Position numbers and translations under genes: made by a program | Shown: piece by piece, positions 20,636 through 32,588 of the stretch | Layout: the number at the start of each line of letters is the position of its first letter | How positions within the stretch are numbered: position 1 is the first letter of the stretch | The notes under the pieces: model-generated | Databases searched by the model: none | What the model saw: the letters and a program-made list of their open reading frames with translations, nothing else | What the model was told of the DNA's origin: nothing | NCBI GenBank assembly: GCA_001792895.1 | Contig: MARA01000006.1 | Span: forward strand, 1,674,001-1,738,000 | Reading direction: 5' to 3' | DNA from: Lentinus brumalis | Taxonomy: Eukaryota > Basidiomycota > Agaricomycetes > Polyporales > Polyporaceae | DNA: 64,000 bases

Positions 20636-23600
20636 TCACCAGCCGCCTAGTAGCGTCCACTCCGTCGTCGGGGGACCACGCGTTCCCGAGCCTGAGGCTG
20701 AAGTACTAGGATGGAGCAGTGGGGCGTGCCGAGACACCGAAGTAGATGATTCCGTCGCGTTCCGGAAGAAGACGCTGTTCGCCCCGGACAGGACGGGAGG
20801 CACCTGCGAAGGGCGGAGCGTATCCGCTTCTTCATGCTTGACGGAGCGCACCGGAGCCTTGCCTTTTGAGCATGCAGAGGCTGGGACAGCGGGTCCATGA
20901 GCAACCTGGGCCGGATGGGGGATGCCACTTCCTGCCCGCGACGCGCGCGAGGATGACCGGGAGGTCGACCGGGAAACGGCACGCAGGTCGACGTACTTAA
21001 CGCCCTTCGAGCCGTTCTCTTGAGGTGGTACAGCAAGAGATCGAAGGAGAGTTGATGAGGAGTCTGCGGTGACGTTGCGAGCCTGCAGATGAGCTGTTGT
21101 CGAACTAGTCAAGGAGGTGGTCGGCTTGCGCGAGGCACTCGTGTCGTTCGCCACAACGTTCGCCGGGCCAGCGACAGGGACCACCGCAGCGGACGTCTTC
21201 CGCTTCTTCGCTGCGGGCTGCTCCTCCTCAGTCGACAGCGACGGTCCGGCAGTGCGCTTTCTTGACGCAGCAGCTTTGCCAGCATCGGCTGCGGGCCCAC
21301 CAGCCTTAGAGGCACTCCGCTTCGGACCATCCGGCTTCCGCATGAATGTTGGAATAGCCCAGACGGAAGGATCGTGAGCCAGTACTTTCGAACCCGCACC
21401 ATCTGACCGTTGACCAGTGCGTGGGGCAGCCGACTGGTGTTTTTCCTCTCGGCTCGGTGCAAGAGGCACGCGTTCATGCGTTTCGAGCTCGGACGACCGC
21501 TCGGGTTTTTCTTCACGAAAGGAGTCCTCATCCGTTAAGACATCGACAGCGGGAGGCAAGCTCGGACTCGCTTGCTGCCCATCGTCCTCCCTCTTGCGCC
21601 GCTTCATCGCACGATGTTGAGGCTGCTCCTCAAATACAGGCGTAGACTGTCGTGGACGCTTTGCGGGAGACGACTGCCGCCCACCGGAACGCCTGGGATT
21701 GTGTGCGGCCTGCTTCGTCTGCGAGACATACTGATGCACCAGTGCAGCAGTGCGTTCGTCGTCCGAATCGAGCCGTCCAGTTTCCGTTGTAACAGCGTGA
21801 CCCTTCGCTTTCCGGCCTCGGGTCTGCCTGGGCGGAGCTCGAGCTTCCTGCTGGAACCCCAACGGGTCGGACAGGAGTTCGTCGACGTCACCCTCGCTAT
21901 CATCACCGTCCTCGGAAGAACTCGTGGCTCTAATCGCAGCCCAGGAGGGCTCAGCAGCATGCGGCGCATCTTGGCCTGCCAGTCGTCGTGGGTCAACGGA
22001 CATTGAGGACGCTCTCGGAGAGGGCTCGCGCCGAGGCCCACCGTCTTCACCGTCTCCGGCACCCTCGGTACCGGCATCTGGTACTTCGTCAACATCATTC
22101 ATCCCCATCGCAGGTTCGTGCTCTTCTGCCTCAGCGGTGACCTGCATTTCTGTCTCCGGCGCGTGCTGGACAACGCCAGGCTTGTCTTGACTCTGCGAGT
22201 CGCCCTTGTACGAGAGTGACTGCCGTGATTTGGCCGACTCCTGCGACTCTTCCTCAAGCTCAGGAGCCGCCGGAGCTTCGGCATCAGCACGAGACTCTGA
22301 ACGCATGCTCTTCCGAGGGTCTTCCTCAGCGTCGGTCTCGGCTGCTCCGACCTCGTTCCGGAGCTTTGACGAACGCTGACTCTGGGAGGACTGGCCGTGC
22401 TCTTGTATTCCCTGGCTCTGGCTCTGGCTCTGGCTCTGGCTTTGAGAGGAGACAATTCGCTGACTCCCGGGGCTGGCCGTGTCTGAGTTCTCGACGAGCA
22501 CTCGCCCCTCTCCACTCGAGTCCGGATCACGCAGCAACGTTCCGACCTGGGGCAAGGGAACTCTTCGCAACCCAGACGTGCTCCATCTGGGGGTAGATGC
22601 GGGTAGATGCGGGGATGATGCGGGGGATGGGGGAAAACGGAGACTCGAGACGGGTGCGGGCAGACTTGAAGGCGGCAGGGACTCGGCGTGTTCGACACTC
22701 GCACGCGACTGGTCATGGGCACGAACGGACGGACGTGGAGAGGAAGTCGCATATGGCACAGAAGAAGGCGGCAGTCGTGGTCGAGGCTGCGCTGGAGGCG
22801 GAGGCATTGACAAAGACAGAGGTTCTTGGTCCATAGTAGCTTTGGGAGACTTCGGACTTTGTGTACCGAGCTTGGTGGACGAAGTATTGTGAACGGCATG
22901 CTCGTCTGCGGCATTGTCACTGGCAGTGTCGATACCAGATACGGCATCTTCCTGCTCCTCTTCTGTGTCTGACAAGCCCTTGTTCGATCGTCGTGGGCTA
23001 CCCCTGATGGAGGGCGACCAGTTCGAAGGCGATCTCGGCGGAGACGACTGCGGTGTCCGTACGGGCGAAGTACCATGCTGATCTGGGGACGCTGACATAG
23101 AGGCCGAAGGCCGGACGGAAAGTCTCGTCCGTCCACGGGGAGATCGAGAGCCTACGGACACGTTGGAAGATGAGTCCCTGATAGTGGTGCAACACGCTTA
23201 CCATGTGAACCCGGCCGTTTCAGCGAAACCTTGTGTACCGCAGATGAAGGCAACTGCCCGCCTACAGAAGCAAACATGTTACTAATTAGTACACACTCTG
23301 GGATGTGTCTGAGTAAACCAACCACAGAGGGTGAGAAGGTGCTCCAGCACCTCATCGGGAGGGCAGAAGTACTTAACCACCTTGGTATGGAACCGCTATT
23401 CGGGAGAAAGGTCAACGGGAGCGACGTCGGCGGCGGCTGGTAGAACTGTACCTTCCAAGTCGCTTTCCGGAGGGCCTCCTTGCTGACTGGCGGACGTTCG
23501 TAGGCTGTATCTTTTGCGCCGGACGATACCCTCGGTCCAGACTTCCTGGCTACACGAACCTTCACGTTCATACCATCCACAGTGGTTTGGATGTGAGGCT

Positions 23601-24737
23601 CAGACGCTGTGGTTCTCGTCTTCTTAGCCAAATCAGCAACCGATGACGCTTGCGCCTTCCGTTGCTTGAGTACATTGCTATCGGATATCAGAATTATTCA
23701 ACCAGAGCAGTCGTCGCAACTCACCCAGCACCTCCATCCTGCCTCAAACCGTTGATCCAGTCTCGAATGTTCTTGTCACTGGTAATATCCACTGGAGAAC
23801 CCCACATAGCTTCGCCGAAAGCCCCCTTCAACTCAAACTCCTCCACGTCCAGGAATAGCGTCGCATCTTTGGTCATTCCTTTGGACTCGCGGTTGGGCAC
23901 CCTGCCAAATGCGACGCGTACCCGTTGCAGCGAGACAAGCGCAGACCTGTGCGATGTAATGGGTTTCCCGCCGTACAGTGGGTGCCTGCGGTCATGGTTA
24001 GCATGAACAGGAAGGACTTGCTGCGAGCGAAACGAACTACTCAGTAGGCCGACACTTAGCTGGAACAACGAAGTCCAGGTTCGTATCAACCTTCCAAGGC
24101 AATTCTGCGAAGTATGCGGGAGGTGTGTCGTGCGGACTAACGGATACCCCAATTTGACGGAACTCCGTTGCAGACGGTTTGCACGAAGCGAGCTTTTGTC
24201 ACCCCTGATAAACGTAACGGTCCGCCAACATCGCGACTGTCCATCCGAGACGCCTCGTACCAACTCCGCATTTGCCTTTCTATAGACCAGCGCGCATGCA
24301 GTCGTTATGTCTCTGGCGAGTGGTGGTTCTGGCGCACACGTCTCGACGTCACCGCCTCTGCGCCGCTGTCGCGTAACACACTCATATCCCCGACGCAGCC
24401 AGTACCATCGCGAATCCAGTGTGGTACACTCACTGTAAGTACCTCGTCATCGCATCCTGTGACAACCGAGCGTGAATGATGTGTTTTTTGTCAGAGACCT
24501 CGACCCAGATGTTGCACGGCGCGGTGTCTCCGGATCTGGGAAGGTTAGGAACTGGCCGAGCAGTGGAATTACATTCAGCAACAACACCGGTCTCGAGCGT
24601 TGCCTGGGCTGTACCTTGACTAATTGTGCTTTGGCCCCCTTCGCTTTCGGCGGCGCCACGGAAAGGTTTCCTCCATATTCCTCCGCGACAGAAACCAGGA
24701 AGTTCACGATCCAGGGGCTGGGGATCGTGTCAGACAT
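20636..24737 (-). CDS. large Ser-rich protein, possible shelterin TPP1/Tpz1-like N-terminus
   Basis: Exons from 24737 (MSDTIPSPWIVNFLVSVAEE) include PLLGQFLTFPDPE, VLTVSVPHWIRDG, VTKARFVQT, ATEFRQIGVSVSPHDTPPAY, FAELPWKVDTNLDFVVPAKC, TLFLDVEEFELKG, NVLKQRKAQASSVADLAKK, VVKYFCPPDEVLEHLLTLCG and AETAGFTW. The last exon codes about 840 residues of disordered Ser/Pro/acidic sequence ending TEWTLLGGW-stop. The PWI start, the strand ending in a DG turn and the LFLDVEEF strand resemble the OB fold of TPP1-type telomere proteins, which also carry long Ser-rich tails. That match is from memory and weak. The frame near 24180-24210 is not cleanly resolved, so one exon boundary, or a frameshift, is uncertain. 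Safe call: multi-exon nuclear-type protein of unknown function. Confidence 0.45.
22409..22445. repeat. hexanucleotide repeat coding an SQ run
   Basis: CTGGCT units are repeated on the plus strand. In the minus-strand gene they encode alternating Ser-Gln (about six pairs, followed by further SQ pairs). SQ is the core of ATM/ATR-type kinase sites, so the tract may matter for function as well as being slippage-prone. Confidence 0.8.
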
Positions 24738-25061
24738 CGAGGTGTTAGATTCAGAGCATCTAATCAAGTGCAAGCGTGTGTGAAATCACAAAGGACAGCG
24801 AGAAGTGTGCATAGGTGAGGGACTCGCGACGGTGCAGGAGCAGGACCCGGTGGGCTGCTGAGGCGGTTGACCGTGACGAACCTGTGACAGACGCGTGACG
24901 CGACGCGATTCGATCACTGCACTGGCACGCGACCCCTCTAGTCCCGCGTTACATAGCGCATGACTATAAGTACTCCTAAGAAAAACACCTCCACTATCGT
25001 CATGCGTCCTGCTCCCTCTTATATACCCCTGCTTACTCCATATCACAACTGCTGCCCCCAG

Positions 25062-26329
25062 ATGCCCGCCATCACCTCGGAAAACATCATAGGTCGCGCT
25101 GTCGTCGCCGTTCGCGAACATGCCGCGCTTCGTGACCAACCACTTCTCCTCGCACTACTGGAGTACGCGCCGAATGAAAAGGGAAAGCTCAATATCGCCA
25201 ACAAGATCCTCCATTGCGGAGACACATATACAGAGCCTGAGGAGCAGGATTGTTGGGGCCATATGCCCCAGCTCTCGGACTTCTTCTGGCGACACATTGT
25301 AATACCGGGTGAGCAGCGTTCGTACCAGGACGTCCGAGAGATCAGGCTGATGGCATGGCGCAGTGCGAGTTACTGGAGGCAAGACCCCGGAACCTAGGAC
25401 GAGAGTCTCTCGCAGCGGAGTGAGTTCCGCAGGAGCCTTCCGCTCGCCTGCGGAAATGGCTGCAGTGAACGACCTGAAGGACTTGATTGAGAGCGTGCGT
25501 TCGCCCCACTTGCCCATCATGTGCCACCTCATTGAGAGCGACACCGACAGGCTTCGACACGCGACAGACACAGGTGCGTCATCTCCGGAAAGGTCGACCC
25601 CGAGGTTATTGCCAGTCGGTAAGTCGGTCTGTTCTGTCTTCCAGGTCCTGGAACCACACTTCCACCGGTGGTTTCTCCGCACCGAGCATGACCTTGTGCC
25701 TTATAGATACTCACATTCCGCTCCATTCTCAGGTCTGGAGCCCTCTCTCGAGGCGGGACCGGATTCGAAATGACCCGCGTGACGCACATCATCCCCTTCT
25801 CCCTGCGCGACAGCACGGCGACAACCTCCGCCGGGCACCTCCCCGCCATCTGGGGCGCCCTCGAGTGCTTCGGCGGGACGAGCCTCTCCACGCTCATGCA
25901 CGGGGGCATCAACGCCCTCGACAACGTCATTACCCTCTCCGCGACGTGCGTCTCTCCCCCCTTCCCCTCCCAGCCGCGCTGATCCTTCGTTATAGCCTCC
26001 ACCGGTACTTCACTGAACTGCAGGTTGGGCTCGAGCCCATCCCCGACGCGCCGCACACGTACAGGGTGCGCACCTGGGGCAAGGTCGCGCCGCGCCTCGG
26101 GCTCCCGAAGACGGTCAAGCTCTCCACAGCGTCCGGCGTCCCGCTCCCAAACCCTGCGTATCTCGCGCTGCACTGCGCGATCTGTTGTGTGCTCTGGTCG
26201 TCTGCCCGCGCCGAAGAGCTCAAGGAGGTGCTCGAAGACCTTGAGGAAGTCACGCTCCTCGCGCCCGACGGCAGCTCCGCCAACCTCATCAACATGGCCA
26301 TCTACCGGTCTCTCGCCATGGAAAGCTGA
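25062..26329 (+). CDS. HNH-endonuclease-like protein
   Basis: The N-terminus MPAITSENIIGRAVVAVREH leads to QLSDFFWRHIVIPGK, across an intron starting about 25309. After TPEPRTRVSRSG and MAAVNDLKDLIES, an intron (about 25495-25549) joins to ASTRDRHRCVISGKVDPEV, the usual start of fungal HNH domains. The next coding piece has MTRVTHIIPFSL, the candidate catalytic His with the following hydrophobic strand. It continues IWGALECFGG, INALDNVITLSAT and LHRYFTELQVGLEP (N..TL....H..F), ending SLAMES. The HNH signature is thus spread over three exons that must all be spliced as proposed. HNH proteins of this type are numerous in basidiomycetes and their biological role is mostly unknown. Length about 330 residues. 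Confidence 0.65.
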
Positions 26330-26688
26330 CGCTATTGAAGTTCGCATCATGCTGGGCACGTAAAGCCGGCATCCGAATGCCTAAATTCTCGTTCGGAGCC
26401 GTAAGACGAACAGCAGGAGACGGAGCCTGCGATGTAGGAAGCTCCAAGTCGATCCCAACAATGTATCACTAGATATCTCTCAGACTCATGCACATGTTCT
26501 ACTAGCACCATGTATTCAACATCCAAAGCAATGATGTAATTCTCAAGCTCAAGCAAACATTATAAACACGTAACTGTAGCATAGGTACATGACACTCCAG
26601 GCGCGTGGTATACATAACCAAACCTAGATCATAAAACACTCCAGAGCACAGAAGTCCCCAAGACACAACAGCAAGCCCGGCGCAGACG
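26330..26688. other. convergent 3' intergenic region
   Basis: AT-rich sequence between two genes whose 3' ends face each other. It presumably holds both 3' UTRs; AAGCAAACATTATAAACACG near 26551-26570 is the most poly(A)-signal-like part. No gene is seen. Confidence 0.5.
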
Positions 26689-28851
26689 TTATGGCGGCTG
26701 CGACACACGCGACGAAGGGGAAGTCATCTGCGACTGGTTGAACACCTTCAGCCACCCCTCGCCCATGTCGGACCGCAGCGCCTCAATCCGCGCACGGAAC
26801 GCGTCAGCCTCGCGGAACTGGGTGTCCTCCTCCCCCTTGCTCGGCTCGTACACCGAGGCAGAGACGCGTGCCCGCCGCATCTGCGCCCGTGACAACGTGG
26901 ACGACTTCCTGTGCACGAGGGGCCTATCTAGCGATGACGGTGCGAAGGAGTCGGAGACGTCGGATGAGGCCGACGATGGCGCGAGCTCCGTCATGTGTCT
27001 GCTGTGTCGCGACCTTGGCTTCACCGCGGCGGTGGGCTGCGCAGCAGGAGCAGTAAACGAGGACGGTGGGGGAGGTGCTTGTGTAGGGAGGGGAGTGGGG
27101 GGCTGCTGGGCCACGGTACTCCGCTTGACGGGGCTGACTGTCCTCGATGCAGTAGGACGAGAGCTGGCTTCGCTGCTCTCCTGACCACCGTCGAGGTCGA
27201 CGATGCGCTTGTTCTTCTTCTTCCGTCCGCGAATGGGTCCTGCAGCCAGATGCGGCGACGTCGGATGAGAAGCCGGGGAAGAAGTCGGGGAAGAATGGAG
27301 AGGGCTGCCCTGAACGAGTGCGCTGCCGTTGATCTTCGGACTGCCGACAGCGACGACAGGTGGGGATACCGCGACAGATTGAGGTCGCGAGGACGTCATC
27401 TGCTCGGGAGGAGGGGAGGTGAGGTACCGCTTCTCGTAGAATCCAGGAGGTGAGCCGTCCAACAGAATATTCTTCTTCTCCCTCCAGAAGTAGTCGAAGC
27501 AGCGTACCCGGTACCCCTCTTCGATCTCCACCAGAGGGTTCCCTTCTACCGAGACCTCCGCGATGTTAGGTAGCGTAGCGAGTCGGCCAACTTCCGCGCT
27601 CTCCTCGATGAGGTTGTGGCGCAAGTCGACTCGTTCGAGAGCATACAATCGCTCGAGTCCGCATATTGACTCGAGGCGGTTGTGGGAGAGATCCAAAGTG
27701 AGGACCCCGCCGAGATTGGTGTAGATGCCCAGCACGGAATCAATCATGTTGTCGGAGAGATTTAGGTAGACGAGATTGTAGAGAGCCGATAAGCCTGGCG
27801 GGACGGAAACAAGCAGATTGGAGGATAGATCGAGGTGCGTTAGAGATGTGAGATACGGGAGAAACGATGTCGGAAGGAAGGTGAGAGCGTTGTCGGCGAG
27901 GCATAGGTGTCGTAGGAACGCCCACTTCAGGGATGGGAGTGCGTTGGAGGAAAGAGGCCTCGGCGTATCTGGCGAAGGCGGCGCATCCACGTCTTCTGCG
28001 TCCTCGTTGCCCTCTGGAACGGACTCGGGCAAGTGCGAGCTATGGAACGATGACTGTCGCGAGACGCCACGCGACAGCCTCCGAGAACTGAGGGAACTCA
28101 CCCGGCCCTCTCGCCTCGCCTGGTCATCCTTAACGGCGGCGATAAAGATATCGGAGACGTCCTCCAGTCCACTCCGCTTGATCGTCAGGCTCCGCAAGCT
28201 CTCCGCTAGCTTGTCCCATCCGAGCAACGTCCGGGGATCAATGTCCGTGCACTGCAGGCACTGCAAGTTCTTGAACGCGTCCAGCGGGAGCGCGTTCTCG
28301 TTCGGGGACTCGTTCGCGAGCTCAGCAATAAGCTTCGGTTCTGGGGCGTGGAGCGCGATGGCGGGGACCTTCGTGAAGCTGCTGTAGATGTACTTGAGCT
28401 CGGAGTCGAGGCTAGGGGGTGCGGATCGAAACCATCCCGCCCCAAGGGATAGTCGAGAGACGGCTGACAGCGATGATCGCAGGGATACAAATGAGAGCGC
28501 GTCGGATCTGTCGCCGTTGGTGGGAAGCTGAATGTAGTTCATGGGGCGCGCAGGACTGTCCACCTTGGTGTCCAGAGACCCGACGTCAAATCCGAGGGCC
28601 TCCATGCGCATGAGGAGGTAGAAGAGGTGGTGGTAGTCGAACGCGAGCACGACAGGCTTCGCATTGGAGACGGCAGAGGGATCCGAGGAGAACCAGCCAA
28701 GTGGATTGAGAACAGATACCTCCGAAGACTGAGGAGCCTTCGTCCGCCGTCTGCGAACTGGCGCCGCGGCTGCCAGACCCGCTTCGTGTGTGTGGATGAA
28801 CTCGGCGGTGCGTCGCACGTATTCGTCGCCCGGCTCGGAATCGAGAGACAT
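26689..28851 (-). CDS. leucine-rich-repeat protein (STK11IP/Sog2-like signalling scaffold)
   Basis: This is a single long exon of 720 residues. The N-terminal part (residues about 60-180) has VLAFDYHHLFYLLMRMEALG and SVSRLSLG-like segments. A run of LRRs follows at about 330-470: WAFLRHLCLADNALTFLP, LTHLDLSSNLLVSVPPGL, LVYLNLSDNMIDSVLG, LTLDLSHNRLESICGL, LERVDLRHNLIEES, EVSVEGNPLVEIEEGYRVRC. The LRR cap FDYFWREKKNILLDGSPPGF is typical of LRR proteins that bind kinases. The C-terminal third is disordered and contains a basic RGRKKKNKRIVDLDG patch. There is no signal peptide or membrane span. LRR identity is secure; the tie to the Lkb1- or RAM-kinase pathway is an inference from layout. Confidence 0.7.
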   Translation of the reverse strand: MSLDSEPGDEYVRRTAEFIHTHEAGLAAAAPVRRRRTKAPQSSEVSVLNPLGWFSSDPSAVSNAKPVVLAFDYHHLFYLLMRMEALGFDVGSLDTKVDSPARPMNYIQLPTNGDRSDALSFVSLRSSLSAVSRLSLGAGWFRSAPPSLDSELKYIYSSFTKVPAIALHAPEPKLIAELANESPNENALPLDAFKNLQCLQCTDIDPRTLLGWDKLAESLRSLTIKRSGLEDVSDIFIAAVKDDQARREGRVSSLSSRRLSRGVSRQSSFHSSHLPESVPEGNEDAEDVDAPPSPDTPRPLSSNALPSLKWAFLRHLCLADNALTFLPTSFLPYLTSLTHLDLSSNLLVSVPPGLSALYNLVYLNLSDNMIDSVLGIYTNLGGVLTLDLSHNRLESICGLERLYALERVDLRHNLIEESAEVGRLATLPNIAEVSVEGNPLVEIEEGYRVRCFDYFWREKKNILLDGSPPGFYEKRYLTSPPPEQMTSSRPQSVAVSPPVVAVGSPKINGSALVQGSPLHSSPTSSPASHPTSPHLAAGPIRGRKKKNKRIVDLDGGQESSEASSRPTASRTVSPVKRSTVAQQPPTPLPTQAPPPPSSFTAPAAQPTAAVKPRSRHSRHMTELAPSSASSDVSDSFAPSSLDRPLVHRKSSTLSRAQMRRARVSASVYEPSKGEEDTQFREADAFRARIEALRSDMGEGWLKVFNQSQMTSPSSRVSQPP

Positions 28852-29245
28852 CGTCGTGGTAGCAGAGAGAGGAGCAAGTCGTGCAACGTGAAGAAGTTCC
28901 GAGAGGCGTGCGGCTTAGGGCAGCTGGCTGATTCCGTGCAATGACGCCGTGGCCGCACTGGGGAAGTGGAATGAGCAATCTGGGGATGCTCCATAGCATG
29001 CGCACGCACCTGCGCCCAGCGACCTCAACACTCGAGTACGACGCGGGAGACGGCGGCAAGGTTGGCAGACACGACGAGCAGGACGTAATGGTCGGGAACA
29101 AGCCCAAATATGGCATCCCGCGCTCCGGGTCGGCGGGTCCGAGAAGCACGGTGACGCAGCACGTGATCGGGACGCGTCAGTGCGGGACTTAACGCCTGTT
29201 TTAAGTACTTGTCCTCCTCCTCCATCTCTGATTGTCTCGCCCGCC
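28852..29245. promoter_or_regulatory. divergent promoter of LRR gene and RAD23
   Basis: This 394-bp region separates divergently read genes and should carry both promoters. It contains short pyrimidine tracts close to the RAD23 ATG (TCCTCCTCCTCCATCTCTG). No TATA box is obvious. Minus-strand open frames across it look like shadows. Confidence 0.5.
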
Positions 29246-30713
29246 ATGAAAATCACCGTGAAAACACTACAACAGAAGGTCTTCCAGGTATGTACGGCTA
29301 CGCTATCTGTGGTATGTAGGTCTGAAGTATGCGGATCGTTGCAGATCGATGCCGAGGGTAGTGACACTGTTGGAGACCTGAAGAAGAAGATCCAGGAGGC
29401 CCAGGGCCATGCAGTTGAGAGCCAGAAATTGATCTATTCAGGTGCGTTCTTGGAGGACTTTGCTCTCGAATAGGTCCTCATTGGTTCGCAGGCAAGGTTT
29501 TGCCGGACTCGAAGACGGTGGAATCATGCGAGATCAAGGAGAAGGACTTCCTCGTGCTCATGGTCTCGAAGGTGCGTCTTGTCGCGATCGGTCGTTGAGG
29601 TAAACCACAACGTCGTTTTATACAACAGCCTAAGCCAACTCCCGCCTCTGCCGCTTCGTCAAGTGCGACCCCCGCCGCAAGTGCGCCACCGGCAGCTCCT
29701 GCCGCTGCCGCTGAGACCCCCGCTGCTGCACCCGCTGCTGCACCTCAACCTCCCAATGCACCCATCCTTACTCCCGCGCAGGCTGCGCCCGTACAGCCGA
29801 GCGAGCCGCGCCCCTTCGGCGATACCAGCTCCTTCCTGACCGGGGATGAACTACAATCGACAATCCAGAACATGATAGAGATGGGTTTCGAGCGTGAGCA
29901 GGTTATGCGTGCCCTGCGTGCCAGCTTCAACAACCCTGACCGCGCGGTCGAATATCTGTTCAACGTGCGTCATTGTGTTCACTGCGCCTCCCGCATTCAC
30001 TCACTAGCCCGTTCATTGGCTTTAGGGTATTCCTGCTCACCTGGACCAAGTGGCGGCTGGGACTGCTGGTGCTCCCGCTGCCGCCGCCGCCGCCGCCGCT
30101 CAAGCTGCCGCTCCTGCCGCTCAGCCTGCAGCCCCCGCCACTGCTGCCGCTGCGCCACCTGCTCAACCCGCCCAGCCAGCTGCTGCGGCGCAGCCCCAGA
30201 ACTTGTTCCAGCTCGCTCAACAGCAGCAGCAGCAGGGTGGCGGCGGCGGTGCCGGTATTCCCGGGCTCGGTGGTGCGGGTGGAGGTGCCGCGAACTTGGC
30301 AGCCCTGGCCAACCACCCGCAAATCCAGCAGCTCCGCGAGATCCTGACGCAGAACCCGCAACTCGCTCAGCCTCTCATCCAGGAGCTCGCACGCAACAAT
30401 CCCGCGTTGGCACAGCAGATGGCTGCGGACCCCGAGGCTTTGTTGCAACTCCTCGGCGGCATGGAGGACGACGAGGAAGGTGGCGGTCTCCCTCCGGGCG
30501 CGCAGGTCATCCAAGTCACAGAAGAGGAGCGGGCTGCGATCGAGCGAGTAAGTGGTCTCCCTCCATCTTCATACGGCTTGGAATTGACGACGGTTCCAGT
30601 TGGAGGCGCTTGGTTTCCCGAGGCAAGCTGTGATCGAGGCGTACTTTGCGTGCGACAAGAACGAAGAGATGGCCGCGAATTACCTGTTCGACAGCGCGTT
30701 TGAGGATTCATGA
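29246..30713 (+). CDS. RAD23: UV excision repair protein RAD23
   Basis: RAD23 shuttles ubiquitylated proteins to the proteasome and stabilises Rad4/XPC in nucleotide-excision repair. Six exons give about 395 residues. Residues 1-73 are a ubiquitin-like domain ([14 protein letters not shown] ... [16 protein letters not shown]). An Ala/Pro-rich linker leads to UBA1 at about 141-185 ([20 protein letters not shown]). A poly-Ala/Gln/Gly linker precedes the XPC-binding STI1-like domain ([33 protein letters not shown]). The last exon is UBA2 ([20 protein letters not shown], ending SAFEDS). All four domains are in the canonical order and every splice junction I joined keeps the frame. Confidence 0.95.
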
Positions 30714-31042
30714 GGCAGTCGGACGACTGGGCTTTGTACTGTGAGCGAGGATTATGTAGCCATTCCACCGTGTATCATTGTTATCGCAGTGTACTGTCGT
30801 TGGTGATTATGCATTGAAGTTATCGACGGATGCACGGAAGCCGGCAGCGGAGGGAGCCGCGTTTGGCGAGGCGAAGGCCTGATGCGGTGGCCGGGGTCTC
30901 CACGTGTCGGAACGCTAGGCGTGTTTGCAGTCGTCCGCTGTTCGACGCCGACGCGCCGCGCGAACCTCCTTGCCTCTCTCCTCGTTCCTCCTCGCACCCC
31001 AACCTCCCGTCGTTCGTTACCTTCTGCAATCCGCCGCCAGCC
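30714..31042. other. intergenic between RAD23 and ARF6
   Basis: About 330 bp with a GC-rich first half and a pyrimidine-rich second half (CCTCCTTGCCTCTCTCCTCG, 30964-30983) that fits a core promoter for ARF6. The long minus-strand open frame here is treated as a shadow. Confidence 0.5.
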
Positions 31043-31935
<893 letters not shown>

Positions 31936-32588
31936 GATGCGCGCGCCTCGATTCGTTTCTGGAGATTCGGTCAAGTCCCCTTCCATCCTGCTCTATACCC
32001 TCACATGTCTCTGGAGATCTCGTCCATGTAACGGCCCGCATGACACACGCATGACGCACGACGGACACTCGTCCACACGTTTTCATCCGCTGTCTCTCTA
32101 CCCGTTAGCTGCCTCTACCACTTACCTCCTCTTTGTTTCATTCTTCTTGTTCATACATATTCCCCCATTCACCCCGAGATACACCTGTATTCACACTTTA
32201 ATGGATAGGCTGCTGCCCGCTTCGCTCGCGTTTTGCCCGGTACTGTCTCCTCTGTCAGCTAGCTAGCGTCTCTAGGCCCACATTTGTGCTCTACCACTTC
32301 CTGTCACTTCTCAAATACACAGCAGCGGAGCTTTCGGGTTGCAACGTGCGTGTCCGTGTCCGAGTCTGGTCCGAGGCTTCCGTCCTCTCTTCAAGAGAGA
32401 ATTAGCAGTACGGAAAGCGTTTGAAATGCTGTTACATAACTGTCGTGCAGTGGGAGGCTTGCTCACGATGACGCCTTCGTTTGGAGACTTGTCCCCGGCC
32501 ACTGAAAAGGCGGACGTTTCTGTCTGACTGCAGCAATAAATCCGTCCGTCCGCGCGGTGTCAGCAAGGCTTTCTTCCCTCCCACTACC
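31936..32588. other. intergenic between ARF6 and cysteine synthase
   Basis: About 650 bp with no supported gene: ARF6 3' UTR, then the promoter of the next gene. AT-rich, CT-rich tracts near 32100-32180 are the only compositional feature I noticed. Confidence 0.5.

Noticed and set aside
22099..23136. Minus-strand frame of 345 codons
   Set aside because: Arg/Ser/Pro-rich shadow of the large Ser-rich exon read in the neighbouring frame.
23721..24263. Separate gene on the minus strand starting MVRGVSDGQ
   Set aside because: Its parts are better explained as exons of the large Ser-rich gene joined in several frames.
25529..26359. Minus-strand frame of 276 codons over the HNH-like gene
   Set aside because: Arg/Glu-rich antisense shadow in GC-rich coding DNA; the plus strand carries the conserved motifs.
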